From Candidatus Helicobacter avicola (GTDB lineage Bacteria; Campylobacterota; Campylobacteria; Campylobacterales; Helicobacteraceae), in NCBI GenBank assembly GCA_019112865.1, contig DXIN01000005.1:1-54308 (forward strand): 54,308 nucleotides of DNA, read 5' to 3'. The first letter of the stretch is position 1. Each line of letters begins with the position of its first letter. Below are positions 28,149-37,245 of the stretch, piece after piece. The position numbers were made by a program, and so were the translations under genes. Below the pieces are notes generated by a model that searched no databases, had not been told where the DNA came from, and saw nothing but the letters and a program-made list of their open reading frames with translations.

Positions 28149-28928
28149 TCAAAGCTCAAACAGATTGCTTGTGTTAAAGTATTGTATCATCGTTCTAATG
28201 CTTGCATGTGCGATAATTTTTGAGTTTTTATCACTCTTGGTATAAGAGTGATAGTTTTTAATAGAAATATTGACATCAGCGGCTTTAGAGTGATTCCAAG
28301 CGTGTCCGATGTAGGTGCAAATATTTGGCGGTGTAATATGCTGCCACTTATCTGCTATGTAGAGATTCACCCATAGTTTAATGCCCTGCGGTTTGTATCT
28401 AGGTATCCAATATCCCACAGGATCCATTGTTGTAAGCAAGGGAATGCTTGCAGGTGTGAGATTTAGACGAGATATAACTTTGCAGATATTTGCTGCTCCC
28501 CAGCTATGCGCAAAAATATAAAGATGATAGCCAGAATCCACGAGAAATGGAAGCCACGAAGTAAAGAGATTCTTGTGGTTAAAGGTCGTATAGATTTTGG
28601 CACCAAAGGGTATGTGTGCAAGTTTAGGATAGCTCTCTTGCTGAAATTGCGCAAATTCTCGGAACACCACACGATGATAGCTATCCATAAGCCCACCGAT
28701 AAAAATAACGAGATTTTTATGGGTATTGCTATTTTTTTGTTCATCACAAGACAAATCCATGGCTTTGGCGCACCTGTTATTCTCTCTTTGTAAAAAGTCA
28801 TAAGATTGGCTAATGCTCATAACATCTTGAGATTTGGCACTATCAAAAAATATATTTGTCTGCTTATATGGTGCATTGGGTATCGGAATATCACCTTGCC
28901 ACAGGAGAATGGGGAGGTTAAAATTCAT
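28149..28928 (-). CDS. Putative alpha/beta-hydrolase
   Basis: The start is set at ATG 28928 (MNFNLPILLWQGDIPIPN) with AAGGA upstream, giving about 259 residues and an 11-bp overlap with thiE. A longer frame would read through thiE. The core is LVIFIGGLMDSYHRV (oxyanion-type loop), then LYIFAHSWGAANICKVIS, where the serine elbow reads AHSWGA in place of GxSxG, and TTMDPVGYW with a possible acid. A late histidine (IGHAWNHS) could complete a triad. The substrate is unknown. Confidence 0.65.
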   Translation of the reverse strand: MNFNLPILLWQGDIPIPNAPYKQTNIFFDSAKSQDVMSISQSYDFLQRENNRCAKAMDLSCDEQKNSNTHKNLVIFIGGLMDSYHRVVFREFAQFQQESYPKLAHIPFGAKIYTTFNHKNLFTSWLPFLVDSGYHLYIFAHSWGAANICKVISRLNLTPASIPLLTTMDPVGYWIPRYKPQGIKLWVNLYIADKWQHITPPNICTYIGHAWNHSKAADVNISIKNYHSYTKSDKNSKIIAHASIRTMIQYFNTSNLFEL

Positions 28929-29565
28929 AAATATCCTTTGATTTGCTATCCTCAAAAGCTTTGGAGAGAATCTCTGCATTTTCTCGAGGATTTGTATCCC
29001 ATAGAGAGCTTATTACAGCGCACATATCAGCGTTTTTTAGCAATTTTATATTATCTTTGCTAATTCCACCAATAGCACAAATAGGAATACACAACTTTTC
29101 CCTTGCTTCACGCAAAATATCCACCCCCACACATGGCGCATTGGGTTTAGTGCGTGAAGGAAACATCGCCCCAAATGCGACATAGTCTGCGCCACTAGAT
29201 TGTGCTTTTTGCGCGCGTTTTAGGTCCCCATAGCTTGAAACTCCTAAAATACCTTTAAATCTCTTGCGAATGGATTGCAAATTGCCATCGTCTTTACCGA
29301 TGTGTAGTGCTGGGACATTAAGATTTATTGCAAGCTCTGTGCGATCATTGAGGACAAAAAGCACTCCAGATTTAGCACATATATCCATTAAGTGCTGAAT
29401 AATCTCTATAATATCCTTATCTACGCTTTTTTTATCCCTAAATTGAAAGATTTTCATACCACCTGCGATGGCTTCTTGCACCTGGTAGATAAGAGTGCTA
29501 AAAGGTGTCAAAATCTCATCGCTAATACCATAAAGACCATTCAAAAATTGTATATTATCCCTCAT
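28918..29565 (-). CDS. thiE: Thiamine-phosphate synthase
   Basis: This TIM-barrel enzyme joins HMP-pyrophosphate and thiazole phosphate. The start at 29565 (MRDNIQFLNGLYGISD) has GGAG upstream and leaves about 215 residues, the normal size. Motifs: KIFQFRDKK, VLFVLNDRTELAINL, DYVAFGAMFPSRTK and PICAIGGI, which bind the two phosphates. No thi riboswitch or other thiamine gene is adjacent. Overlaps the genes on both sides. Confidence 0.9.
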   Translation of the reverse strand: MRDNIQFLNGLYGISDEILTPFSTLIYQVQEAIAGGMKIFQFRDKKSVDKDIIEIIQHLMDICAKSGVLFVLNDRTELAINLNVPALHIGKDDGNLQSIRKRFKGILGVSSYGDLKRAQKAQSSGADYVAFGAMFPSRTKPNAPCVGVDILREAREKLCIPICAIGGISKDNIKLLKNADMCAVISSLWDTNPRENAEILSKAFEDSKSKDIYEF

Positions 29566-30283
29566 AGATTCTCCAATCTGGTGCTTCGAACAAATCTGGA
29601 GCATTGTGCAAATACTCAAAGGGTTGAAACCGCTCTTTGTAGCCCATAGAGTAATGGTCTTTAATCCAATAGCCCGGATAAAAATAACACAAATCCTTTT
29701 GTTTGGCGATTTGAAGTTGCATAAGGATATTAAGAGTGCCTAAACTCAAATGCCCAAAATCATGATCGTAGAAAAAATATACTGCACTTACACTATCGCC
29801 GAGTATATCGACCAACCCCACACCAACAAGTTTGGCATCTCGCACATACAAAAACTCATAGCCATACTCCTGATGCCCCTCCACAAACATTTCGTTGTAG
29901 CTTTGCTCGGTAATGGGCGTGTATTCCCATGATTTTTTGAGATTCATTGTGCGGTGGTATTTGTCATATAGCAAGAGATGTTCTTGTGTTAAAGTGGGTT
30001 TTTGTATGTATATAGCAGTTTTATCATTATTTTTTAGCACTCGTTTATGATTTTTGCTAAATTTGAAATCTTTTACTAATGTGCGTATGGAAATACATTT
30101 CTTACAATCTGTGCAAGTAGGGACAAAAAAGTATTTACCAAAGCGCCGCCACCCTCTTTCTAATAACCCTAGATAAAATCTCTCCGAACAATTCAGAATG
30201 TGAAAATAGCGCATCGTGCTTTCTTGCTCTGCGATGTAGCTACAATGCTTAGAATCTGAAAAAAACTCAAATAATTTCATCAT
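29555..30283 (-). CDS. bpt: Aspartate/glutamate leucyltransferase (Bpt/Ate family)
   Basis: It transfers leucine from aminoacyl-tRNA to N-terminal Asp or Glu of proteins, feeding the N-degron pathway. It has 242 residues. Family marks: the cysteine motif PTCTDCKKCISIR, WEYTPITEQSYNEMF, YVRDAKLVGVGLVD and the C-terminal YPGYWIKDHYSMGYKERF. The stop overlaps thiE and the start overlaps the transglycosylase gene by 4 bp, so the set is one leftward unit. Confidence 0.88.
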   Translation of the reverse strand: MMKLFEFFSDSKHCSYIAEQESTMRYFHILNCSERFYLGLLERGWRRFGKYFFVPTCTDCKKCISIRTLVKDFKFSKNHKRVLKNNDKTAIYIQKPTLTQEHLLLYDKYHRTMNLKKSWEYTPITEQSYNEMFVEGHQEYGYEFLYVRDAKLVGVGLVDILGDSVSAVYFFYDHDFGHLSLGTLNILMQLQIAKQKDLCYFYPGYWIKDHYSMGYKERFQPFEYLHNAPDLFEAPDWRIYEG

Positions 30284-31563
30284 AGTCCGACATACTGCCC
30301 TTTGAAATTTGTAACTTTCTGCACATAGCGACGCGCTTCATCTTGGTTTAAACGCGTAATAAGACGTTTATAGACTTGCTCTGGTGAGAGGGAGTTTATG
30401 ACATTGATAGCTTGCTTTCTGTCGCTATGAAACACTCGCAATACATTACCACTACCCGTATTGTAGGCAGCTATCACGCAGTATTCGTGCGATTTTGGAT
30501 TTTTGATGCCCTGCAAATAACGGGTAAAAAGTATATGCAAATACGCACTTCCATATTGAATATTTACCTCTGGTGTGAAAAGCATTGTTTTTGTTGGCAC
30601 TCCCTTAGCTCCAGTGATAAATTCGTGTGAATCTGCCCCAGCTGTGCTTGGCACAATCTGCATTAATCCATATGCTGGGACATGACTCATCGCATAGGGG
30701 TTGAAGTTAGATTCTGTATGGATTATCGCCATCACAAGTGCGGGATCAAGGTTAAATTGCTTGGCGTATTGCTGTGCTATGGATTGGTAGCTGCCACCTG
30801 CTAATTTTTGATAATCCTCACTCATTTGCAAATCCACATAATACACCTTATGTCCTTCGCTGTCAGTGCGTGTTTTGAGCTGATTTTGCACGAGATATTG
30901 TGCATATTTCTTAGCACGCCACTCATAGAGGATATCTTGCCCTTGGTTGTCTTTGATAAGTCCAGCAAGGAAAGGCTTGCCATCAAATTTTACTTCAGAA
31001 TCTGAATACAAATCCACGCCTCTAGGATCTTTAGGTGTTAGCAAAGTCGTAACAATCGCATTTTGTAAGGCTTGTGTAGGATTTGCTCTCTCAATAGTCT
31101 CTACGCGGATTTTGCCACTTGCAAAGTCAATGCTTGATTTTGAGCGGTAATGATCGCTATATTTGACAAACTTTGAAGTATCCGCGACCTCAAACTCATC
31201 ATCTGCCCAATTTTTTGCGATATTGCCACTAAGATTTATGATTTCTTCCCTGTGCGCCCTGTGCGCTTTATAGAGATTCTCATTGGCTTGCTTAGAGAAA
31301 TCTGAATTATTATGTAGTTCGCTCTCTAAAGCGAGTTCGGATTGTTCCAAAATACTATCGCGAGCGAAAAATGAAGTAGAACGATTGCCAAGTGAAGGTT
31401 TTTTGGGCTTTTGGGTTGTGCGAATATCCTCCTCATACGCACCCCACATCTTTGAATCTGCCCCCTCCATTAGAACTTGTCGTTTGAGTGTTGCATTGCC
31501 AAGATTGCAAGCACTAAACACACAAAGCAAACACGCATACACACCAAAATGAAAATATCTCAC
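30280..31563 (-). CDS. Membrane-bound lytic transglycosylase (MltC-like) lipoprotein
   Basis: This murein hydrolase cleaves peptidoglycan glycan strands with 1,6-anhydro ring formation. The GTG at 31563 is preferred: AGAAGG lies before it and the product then starts with a lipoprotein signal ending LLCVFSAC. A GTG at 31671 would add 36 residues without a ribosome site. The C-terminal SLT domain shows ALVMAIIHTESNFNPYAMS (catalytic Glu), PAYGLMQIVPSTAG and CVIAAYNTGSGNVLR. The N-terminal half matches the MltC accessory domain in layout. Confidence 0.85.
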   Translation of the reverse strand: MRYFHFGVYACLLCVFSACNLGNATLKRQVLMEGADSKMWGAYEEDIRTTQKPKKPSLGNRSTSFFARDSILEQSELALESELHNNSDFSKQANENLYKAHRAHREEIINLSGNIAKNWADDEFEVADTSKFVKYSDHYRSKSSIDFASGKIRVETIERANPTQALQNAIVTTLLTPKDPRGVDLYSDSEVKFDGKPFLAGLIKDNQGQDILYEWRAKKYAQYLVQNQLKTRTDSEGHKVYYVDLQMSEDYQKLAGGSYQSIAQQYAKQFNLDPALVMAIIHTESNFNPYAMSHVPAYGLMQIVPSTAGADSHEFITGAKGVPTKTMLFTPEVNIQYGSAYLHILFTRYLQGIKNPKSHEYCVIAAYNTGSGNVLRVFHSDRKQAINVINSLSPEQVYKRLITRLNQDEARRYVQKVTNFKGQYVGL

Positions 31564-31748
31564 ACCATAGCCTTCTGTAAAAATCCTAGACCTCCATTTA
31601 TGAGATTCTAGACGCTTTTGGAGTGTCCTAAGCAAAAAAAATTCCCACAACAATGCAGATAACGGAACCACATCATAGCGACATCACAAAAGCGTATAAA
31701 TATGAAAAACAACAATCTTTCAATATTATTAGCGCAATAGACACGACA

Positions 31749-32273
31749 TTATCGGATATTAGCGAGCTTGAGGATAAACTCCACCTCGCCTTTGCCAAGA
31801 CGCATTTCCTTAGCGATAGAATCTATGCTCCAGCCATCTCTAAAGAGCGCGTTAATGCGCTTTTCATCGATACTATTGCCATTGGAGGGCATATAGTTTA
31901 GCTCCCGCAACTTTTCCTCTAGCATAAGGGTTTTTTCCTCCATATAGTCGTTTTGTTTGTTGATGTCAGATTCTAAGATTTCTATTTGTCGTTGCACTTT
32001 AATAAGTCCATTATTGATAGCATCGCGCACCTCTGCTTTTATTTTGTTGCTTAGTGCGCTGTTGGTGTATTGGTTTTCTAGCTCATTGTCTTTAATCCAT
32101 TTTTTGATTTTATACATTTCTTTGTTGAGATCTTCTATACCACGTTCAAAACGTCTCAAACGCTTGTAAGTATCTGTGCTACGCAAATAATTTGCTATCA
32201 CAAGCACGATGACAATGAGCAAACAAGCAATGCTGCAAATCATACTAAGGTTATGAAAAGATAATTCAAACAT
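31749..32273 (-). CDS. Membrane-anchored coiled-coil protein (DUF2802/DUF6115-like)
   Basis: This 174-residue protein has one N-terminal membrane helix (about residues 10-28), a long charged coiled-coil region, and a C-terminal helix-turn-helix-like segment ending DSIAKEMRLGKGEVEFIL. That ending is the pattern of DUF2802/DUF6115 proteins of epsilonproteobacteria. Function unknown. It overlaps the upstream gene by 8 bp. The 75 bp beyond its stop hold no gene. Confidence 0.75.
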   Translation of the reverse strand: MFELSFHNLSMICSIACLLIVIVLVIANYLRSTDTYKRLRRFERGIEDLNKEMYKIKKWIKDNELENQYTNSALSNKIKAEVRDAINNGLIKVQRQIEILESDINKQNDYMEEKTLMLEEKLRELNYMPSNGNSIDEKRINALFRDGWSIDSIAKEMRLGKGEVEFILKLANIR

Positions 32274-32862
32274 TATGCGATCCTTTGGTTTGCGTAGTAT
32301 CTAGGCTTTTTGTATCTAAAATCATACTGCGCTCACAATCTGCTACAAAAGTATCAAAATATGTGCGATTTTTGATGTGGATATGATCAATTTTAGCGAT
32401 TTGTGGGTGCAGAACTTTGGCAAAGATTCCCACTATCCGCTCGGGAAAAAGTGGCACGAACACACGCGCATAAATCATACCCTGCCCCACAATTTCTCCA
32501 AAGCTTTGCCTCTCATCAAGACATAATGCATCATGTCCTACAAACCCAAGTCGTGCTTCGTGTGATAAGGGAAGGAGGTTTTGGTCTTGGTGTGTGAGGA
32601 TTCGCTCTAGTTTGTCGAGTTTTTTATACATTTCGGTGAGAATCTCAACAATAATCATATTTTCCTCACTCAAGGCACTTTTAGAGTGCATAGTCTTTAT
32701 CCATTTGAGCATAGGTGTCTCGCTAAAAGCTGCAAGTGAAAAAAACTCCTCCTCATACAGATGAGATTTCTGCTCCTCCACATATTCATACGCTAATTTC
32801 AAATGACATCTGCCTAGTCGTGTCTGGATACCTAGGGATTCTAAAAGGGATTTATAGTCCAT
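32266..32862 (-). CDS. Conserved hypothetical cytoplasmic protein (198 aa)
   Basis: The start MDYKSLLESLGIQTR at 32862 is favoured because GGAG lies about ten bases upstream; an ATG five codons earlier is possible. It overlaps the mqnP stop by 11 bp and the next gene by 8 bp. No signal peptide or membrane segment. The later half (VGQGMIYARVFVPLFPERIVGIFAKVL) has beta-strand periodicity that could be a PilZ-like barrel, but the usual arginine motif is not seen. Function not assigned. Confidence 0.75.
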   Translation of the reverse strand: MDYKSLLESLGIQTRLGRCHLKLAYEYVEEQKSHLYEEEFFSLAAFSETPMLKWIKTMHSKSALSEENMIIVEILTEMYKKLDKLERILTHQDQNLLPLSHEARLGFVGHDALCLDERQSFGEIVGQGMIYARVFVPLFPERIVGIFAKVLHPQIAKIDHIHIKNRTYFDTFVADCERSMILDTKSLDTTQTKGSHNV

Positions 32863-33730
32863 AATGCCACGCTCCATCAGCTATCACAAAAACAAAAAAT
32901 ACAAAACCCAAATAACCATTAGTCGCAAAAAATGCTTTAGGGATATTGACAAAGTCCTTATGCACGAGGTATTGCTCATAAAACAACATTACAGCGCACA
33001 CACCCAAACCCACATACGAGACCACTCCTAGAATCTGTGTTTGATAGATAAATACCCCCCAAAACACAACTGCACACAGATGAAATATCCGCGAGATATA
33101 GAGTGTATTGCGCACACCAAAGCGCGAAGGTATAGAATAAAGCTTGTGCTTGGTATCAAACTCCACATCTTGGAGCGAATACAGCAAATCAAACCCAGCG
33201 ACCCAAAACATTACCGCGATACTTAGTGCTACGCACCAAATCTCCAAACTCCCTAGCACCGCGATGCACCCGGCAATAGGCGCAAGACCAAGAGATATAC
33301 CAAGCACAAGATGTGCAAGCGAAGAGATGCGTTTCATAAACGAATATCCCCCCAAAATGACAAGAAAGGGTAATGACAAGCCAAATGCAAGAGGATTGAT
33401 ATAATACGACACGATGACAAAAATAATCGCATTAATGAGGCAAAAGAGGCTCAATGCCCCAAACCCTACTCTACCATCGACACTTGGACGCCTTGTAGTG
33501 CGGGGATTGAGTGCGTCTATATCTCTATCCACAAGGCGATTAAACCCCATAGCAAAGTTTCGCGCACTCACAAGTGCCAACACACACAAAAGCAATGTGG
33601 GTAGTCCTACCCATACGCCACTATCTTTTTGGACACTCGCCACTACCATAGATACGAGGATAAAAGCTGCCGAAAAAATCGTGTGTTCAAACATCACAAG
33701 TTCGTTAAAGTTTTTTATCTTTTGTAGCAA
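32852..33730 (-). CDS. mqnP: UbiA-family prenyltransferase, probable MqnP
   Basis: This 292-residue integral membrane enzyme attaches a polyprenyl chain to the aromatic head group of the quinone. Eight or nine helices are visible, with the two Asp-rich sites NRLVDRDIDALN near the first third and YSLQDVEFDTKHKL in the second half. Helicobacter makes menaquinone by the futalosine pathway, so the MqnP role is inferred rather than 4-hydroxybenzoate prenylation. ubiE/menG lies elsewhere in the window. Confidence 0.85.
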   Translation of the reverse strand: MLQKIKNFNELVMFEHTIFSAAFILVSMVVASVQKDSGVWVGLPTLLLCVLALVSARNFAMGFNRLVDRDIDALNPRTTRRPSVDGRVGFGALSLFCLINAIIFVIVSYYINPLAFGLSLPFLVILGGYSFMKRISSLAHLVLGISLGLAPIAGCIAVLGSLEIWCVALSIAVMFWVAGFDLLYSLQDVEFDTKHKLYSIPSRFGVRNTLYISRIFHLCAVVFWGVFIYQTQILGVVSYVGLGVCAVMLFYEQYLVHKDFVNIPKAFFATNGYLGFVFFVFVIADGAWHYGL

Positions 33731-33829
33731 TGCACCAAACTCCCTAAACCCAAAACTTACAAGATTCTATTTTACACTAACTATCTTTAAAGCAATACTA
33801 AAAACACTAAACTTCACAAAACACAAATA

Positions 33830-35206
33830 CTAAAGCCCATAATGCACTTTTTTGTGTTTTAGGACATTGATATCCATACCTAGTAAATCACTGGTTTTTT
33901 GCAAATCTCCATCGTTTTGTTTCAATGCCTGTGCCAAAAATTCACGCTCTAATCCTTCAAAATCCCCCAAACCTTCTCCCACACTGCCAAAGACCCTCTG
34001 GCGAGATTCTAAAAACAAATCTTTTGGTGTGATGAGCTCATCATCACTTAAAATTACCGCGCGCTCAATCACGGAGAGTAGTTCTCGCACATTTCCATAC
34101 CAAGGATAGCTAAGTAGTGCCTTCTCACTTTCTTTGCTCAAAGTCTTGGGGGCAAAGCCATATTTTTGTGTTGTCTCTTGGAGTTTGTGTCGTGCGATGT
34201 CTAAAATCTCTTCTTTGCGCTCTTTTAGTGGTGGCACAAAGATAGGAATTGTCTGCAAACGAAAAAACAAATCCTCTCTAAAACTACCTTGTGTGATTTT
34301 TTGTGTGATATTGGCATTTGTCGCAGAGATGAAGCGCACATCAATAGGGATTTTTTTAGAGCTTCCTAATCGCGTGAGGGTTTTTTCTTGCAACACACGC
34401 AGGAGTTTGGCTTGGAGTGCAATAGGCATCTCTCCTATTTCGTCCAAAAAAACGCTACCACCATGAGCGTCCTCTAAAATCCCGGGCTTGGCACTCGTGG
34501 CATCTGTGAATGCACCTTTTTCATAGCCAAAAAGCTCGGATTCTAGCAAATGTTCGGGGATTGCAGCCATATTGATTGCGATAAAAGGTGCATTGGCACG
34601 CTTAGAATGCGTGTGTATAAAGTTGGCAAACACATCTTTGCCAACTCCACTCTGCCCCATTAAAAATACATTAGCATCGGTAGGTGCGACTTTGAGCGCG
34701 ATATTTTTGGCTTCTTCAAGTGCAGGTGATGAAGCGATAAAAAATTTAGCTTTATGTTCTGCTCTTGCTGGGCTATTTTTGGATTCTTTGGCTTTGGTGT
34801 GAATCTTTCCACCTTGTGTTGTGTGATTGCCTAGGATTTCTTGCTCTTTTTTGAGGTTTTCTAATGTCTGGATAAGCTCCTCAAAACTAAAGCCTTTGAC
34901 CAAAAAATCTTTAACACCCAAACGAATAGCTTTGATAGCATTTTGCACCGAGGCATTGCCCGTGATGACAATGCTTGTGTATTTCCCCTCAAGCTGGTGC
35001 AAAAACTGCAAGCCGTCCATTTGAGGCATATTAATATCGGTGATAACCACATCAAAATCTTGTGGCGTATGCTGGAGTGTTTGGATTGCCTTAAGTGCTT
35101 CTTTGGCATTTTTGAAACTCTTAATCTCGTAATGTGGATAATCATTAAATGCGATTTCTAGGGATTTTCGATAGTTTATGTCGTCTTCTACGATACAAAT
35201 TTTCAT
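33830..35206 (-). CDS. flgR: NtrC-type sigma-54 response regulator, probable FlgR
   Basis: It has 458 residues: receiver domain (phospho-acceptor Asp57 in VVITDINMPQMDG), linker of about 40 polar residues, sigma-54 AAA+ domain with Walker A GQSGVGKD, the sigma-contact ESELFGYEKGAFTDA, and a C-terminal segment (DLQKTSDLLGMDINVLKHKK) resembling a short Fis-type helix-turn-helix. H. pylori FlgR lacks such a domain, while C. jejuni FlgR has a C-terminal extension. It would drive middle/late flagellar genes with FlgS. Confidence 0.8.
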   Translation of the reverse strand: MKICIVEDDINYRKSLEIAFNDYPHYEIKSFKNAKEALKAIQTLQHTPQDFDVVITDINMPQMDGLQFLHQLEGKYTSIVITGNASVQNAIKAIRLGVKDFLVKGFSFEELIQTLENLKKEQEILGNHTTQGGKIHTKAKESKNSPARAEHKAKFFIASSPALEEAKNIALKVAPTDANVFLMGQSGVGKDVFANFIHTHSKRANAPFIAINMAAIPEHLLESELFGYEKGAFTDATSAKPGILEDAHGGSVFLDEIGEMPIALQAKLLRVLQEKTLTRLGSSKKIPIDVRFISATNANITQKITQGSFREDLFFRLQTIPIFVPPLKERKEEILDIARHKLQETTQKYGFAPKTLSKESEKALLSYPWYGNVRELLSVIERAVILSDDELITPKDLFLESRQRVFGSVGEGLGDFEGLEREFLAQALKQNDGDLQKTSDLLGMDINVLKHKKVHYGL

Positions 35207-35280
35207 TGCTTTCCTTAAGTTGGCTTATAGAATCTACAAGTTAGAATTATATTTATTTTGTGCTTAAAGTAAAGGTGATG

Positions 35281-37245
35281 ATGACAAATCCTACCACTAG
35301 AGTCCCAAATCAGCTGCCTAATCTTGCTCATCTCCCACAAAATGCAGGAGTGTATCAGTATTTTGATAGATATGGACATCTTTTGTATGTGGGTAAGGCA
35401 AAAAACCTCAAAAAACGCATCAAGAGCTATTTTACACCAAGTGCGAATCTTAGCCCACGCATAGCTTCTATGGTCGCACAAGTAAGCGAGATAAAGACTT
35501 TTATAACACCAAGTGAGCAAGACGCACTTATCTTAGAAAATTCTCTTATAAAAAGCCTCAAGCCCAAATATAATATCCTCTTGCGTGATGACAAAACCTA
35601 TCCCTACATCTATGTCGATTATAATCAGGATTTTCCCACATTTGAGATTACACGCACTTTGTTAAAAAAACGCAATATTACATACTTTGGTCCATTTAGC
35701 ACTGGAGCGCGTGATTTGCTAGAAAGTATCCTACAATCCCTACCCTTAGTGCAAAAAAAATCCTGTCTTAGAGGTAAAAAAGCATGTTTGTTTTATCAAA
35801 TCCGCCGTTGCCTTGCTCCCTGTGAGGGCAAGGTAAGCAAGGAGGAATACACCCAGCTTCTTGCTCAAGCTATTGAGTTTTTGCACAACAAAAAAAAGCT
35901 CCTTGCAAAATTAGAATCCAAGATGCACGCTCTTGCGGAGCATTGCGCCTTTGAAGAAGCAGCAAAAATTCGTGATAGTATCGCCAAAATCACGCAAATG
36001 CAAGTTTCTTCTAGTATTGATTTGCTTGATGATAGCAATCTTGATGTGTTTGTGTTTTGTGCAGATAGACAGCATAATGGCGTGATGATGAAGCTCTTTG
36101 TGCGCAATGGACGCATAAGCTCAAGCGATGTTTTACGCATACACGATGAATCTTTAGAATCCCACACCTTGCAATCCCACCCCAAATCCCAAAGCCACTT
36201 TCAAATCGTGCATTCTCTCTATACCCAAGCCCTACTCAATCACTACAAATCCCCCTCGCCTTTGTTGCCAGATTCTATCTTGCTCCCTTATGACATCGGC
36301 ACATTCGAGGACAAAGCGCGTTTAGAGGAGATTCTTAAAGAACGAGTGGGTAAAAAAATCACAATCCTCCAACCCCAAAGAGGTAAAAAATATGAACTTA
36401 TCACTATTGCTAGGCATAATGCCAGAGAATTTATGCGCTTAGAGGAGCAGCAAAACTACGACTACAAGCGAGATTTAGAGGTTTTGAGCGAGCTTTGTGC
36501 GCTCTCTAGCCTACCCTATCGCATAGAAGTTTTTGATACCTCTCATCATAGTGGGAGTGCTTGTGTCGGAGGAATGATCGTCTATGACAACAACGAATTT
36601 CTCAAAAGCTCATACAGGCATTATCATCTGCAAGGAAGTGATGAATACGCACAAATGCGAGAAATGCTTACGCGTAGGGCATTGGACTTTGAATCTAACC
36701 CACCACCAAATCTTTGGATCCTTGATGGTGGAGCAGGACAAATCGCCATAGCACTGGAGATTTTGGAGAGTGTGGGTGTGCAGATTGATGTGTTAGGGAT
36801 TGCTAAACACAAGCTCAATGGACGCTCACACCGAGCTAAAGGAAGTGCAAACGATGTCATCTATATGCTAGATTCTGCGATGTTAGATTCTGTGCCTATG
36901 TATCCTAAGCCTACCCACGATAATACACTCACTAGCCATACACACTCGTTTTCTGATATGCACACACAAGTGCGAGAATTGCGACTTTTGCCTAGCGATA
37001 GGCGATTGCAATTTTTACAAAAGCTACGTGATGAAGCACATCGTTATGCGATTAGTTTTCATCGTAGTCAAAAACTCAAAAAACTTACACAGATTCAGCT
37101 TCTAGGCACACAAAAAAATCTTAGTGTCGCACAGATAGATAAACTCCTTAGAATCTACGGCGATTTTGCACATATACGCGACCTTACACCCGAGCAAATC
37201 ACCCAAGCATTGCGCCAAAACACAAAAGGAAATAAAAATGTTTAA
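35281..37245 (+). CDS. uvrC: UvrABC system protein C
   Basis: This excision nuclease makes both incisions in nucleotide excision repair. The start ATG 35281 has AAAGG five bases before it; ATG 35278 and GTG 35260 are less likely. The N-terminal GIY-YIG domain is visible as GVYQYFDRYGHLLYVGKAKN, then SCLRGKKACLFYQIRRCLAPC, a UVR helix pair in the middle, the RNase H-like EVFDTSHHSG region and a C-terminal HhH segment. A 50-residue polar insert near residues 270-320 looks variable. Overlaps the next gene by 8 bp. Confidence 0.92.
   Translation: MTNPTTRVPNQLPNLAHLPQNAGVYQYFDRYGHLLYVGKAKNLKKRIKSYFTPSANLSPRIASMVAQVSEIKTFITPSEQDALILENSLIKSLKPKYNILLRDDKTYPYIYVDYNQDFPTFEITRTLLKKRNITYFGPFSTGARDLLESILQSLPLVQKKSCLRGKKACLFYQIRRCLAPCEGKVSKEEYTQLLAQAIEFLHNKKKLLAKLESKMHALAEHCAFEEAAKIRDSIAKITQMQVSSSIDLLDDSNLDVFVFCADRQHNGVMMKLFVRNGRISSSDVLRIHDESLESHTLQSHPKSQSHFQIVHSLYTQALLNHYKSPSPLLPDSILLPYDIGTFEDKARLEEILKERVGKKITILQPQRGKKYELITIARHNAREFMRLEEQQNYDYKRDLEVLSELCALSSLPYRIEVFDTSHHSGSACVGGMIVYDNNEFLKSSYRHYHLQGSDEYAQMREMLTRRALDFESNPPPNLWILDGGAGQIAIALEILESVGVQIDVLGIAKHKLNGRSHRAKGSANDVIYMLDSAMLDSVPMYPKPTHDNTLTSHTHSFSDMHTQVRELRLLPSDRRLQFLQKLRDEAHRYAISFHRSQKLKKLTQIQLLGTQKNLSVAQIDKLLRIYGDFAHIRDLTPEQITQALRQNTKGNKNV

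Noticed and set aside
29566-29620. Thiamine riboswitch upstream of thiE
   Set aside because: The upstream DNA is the coding end of bpt, with no conserved riboswitch core recognised.
31321-31380. TCGC...GCGA short inverted repeats in the transglycosylase gene
   Set aside because: They do not share the loop motifs or flanks of the palindromic element and fit ordinary coding sequence.
35752-35760. A-run in uvrC as a phase-variation site
   Set aside because: The frame is intact on both sides and encodes Lys codons within a conserved motif; no evidence of switching.
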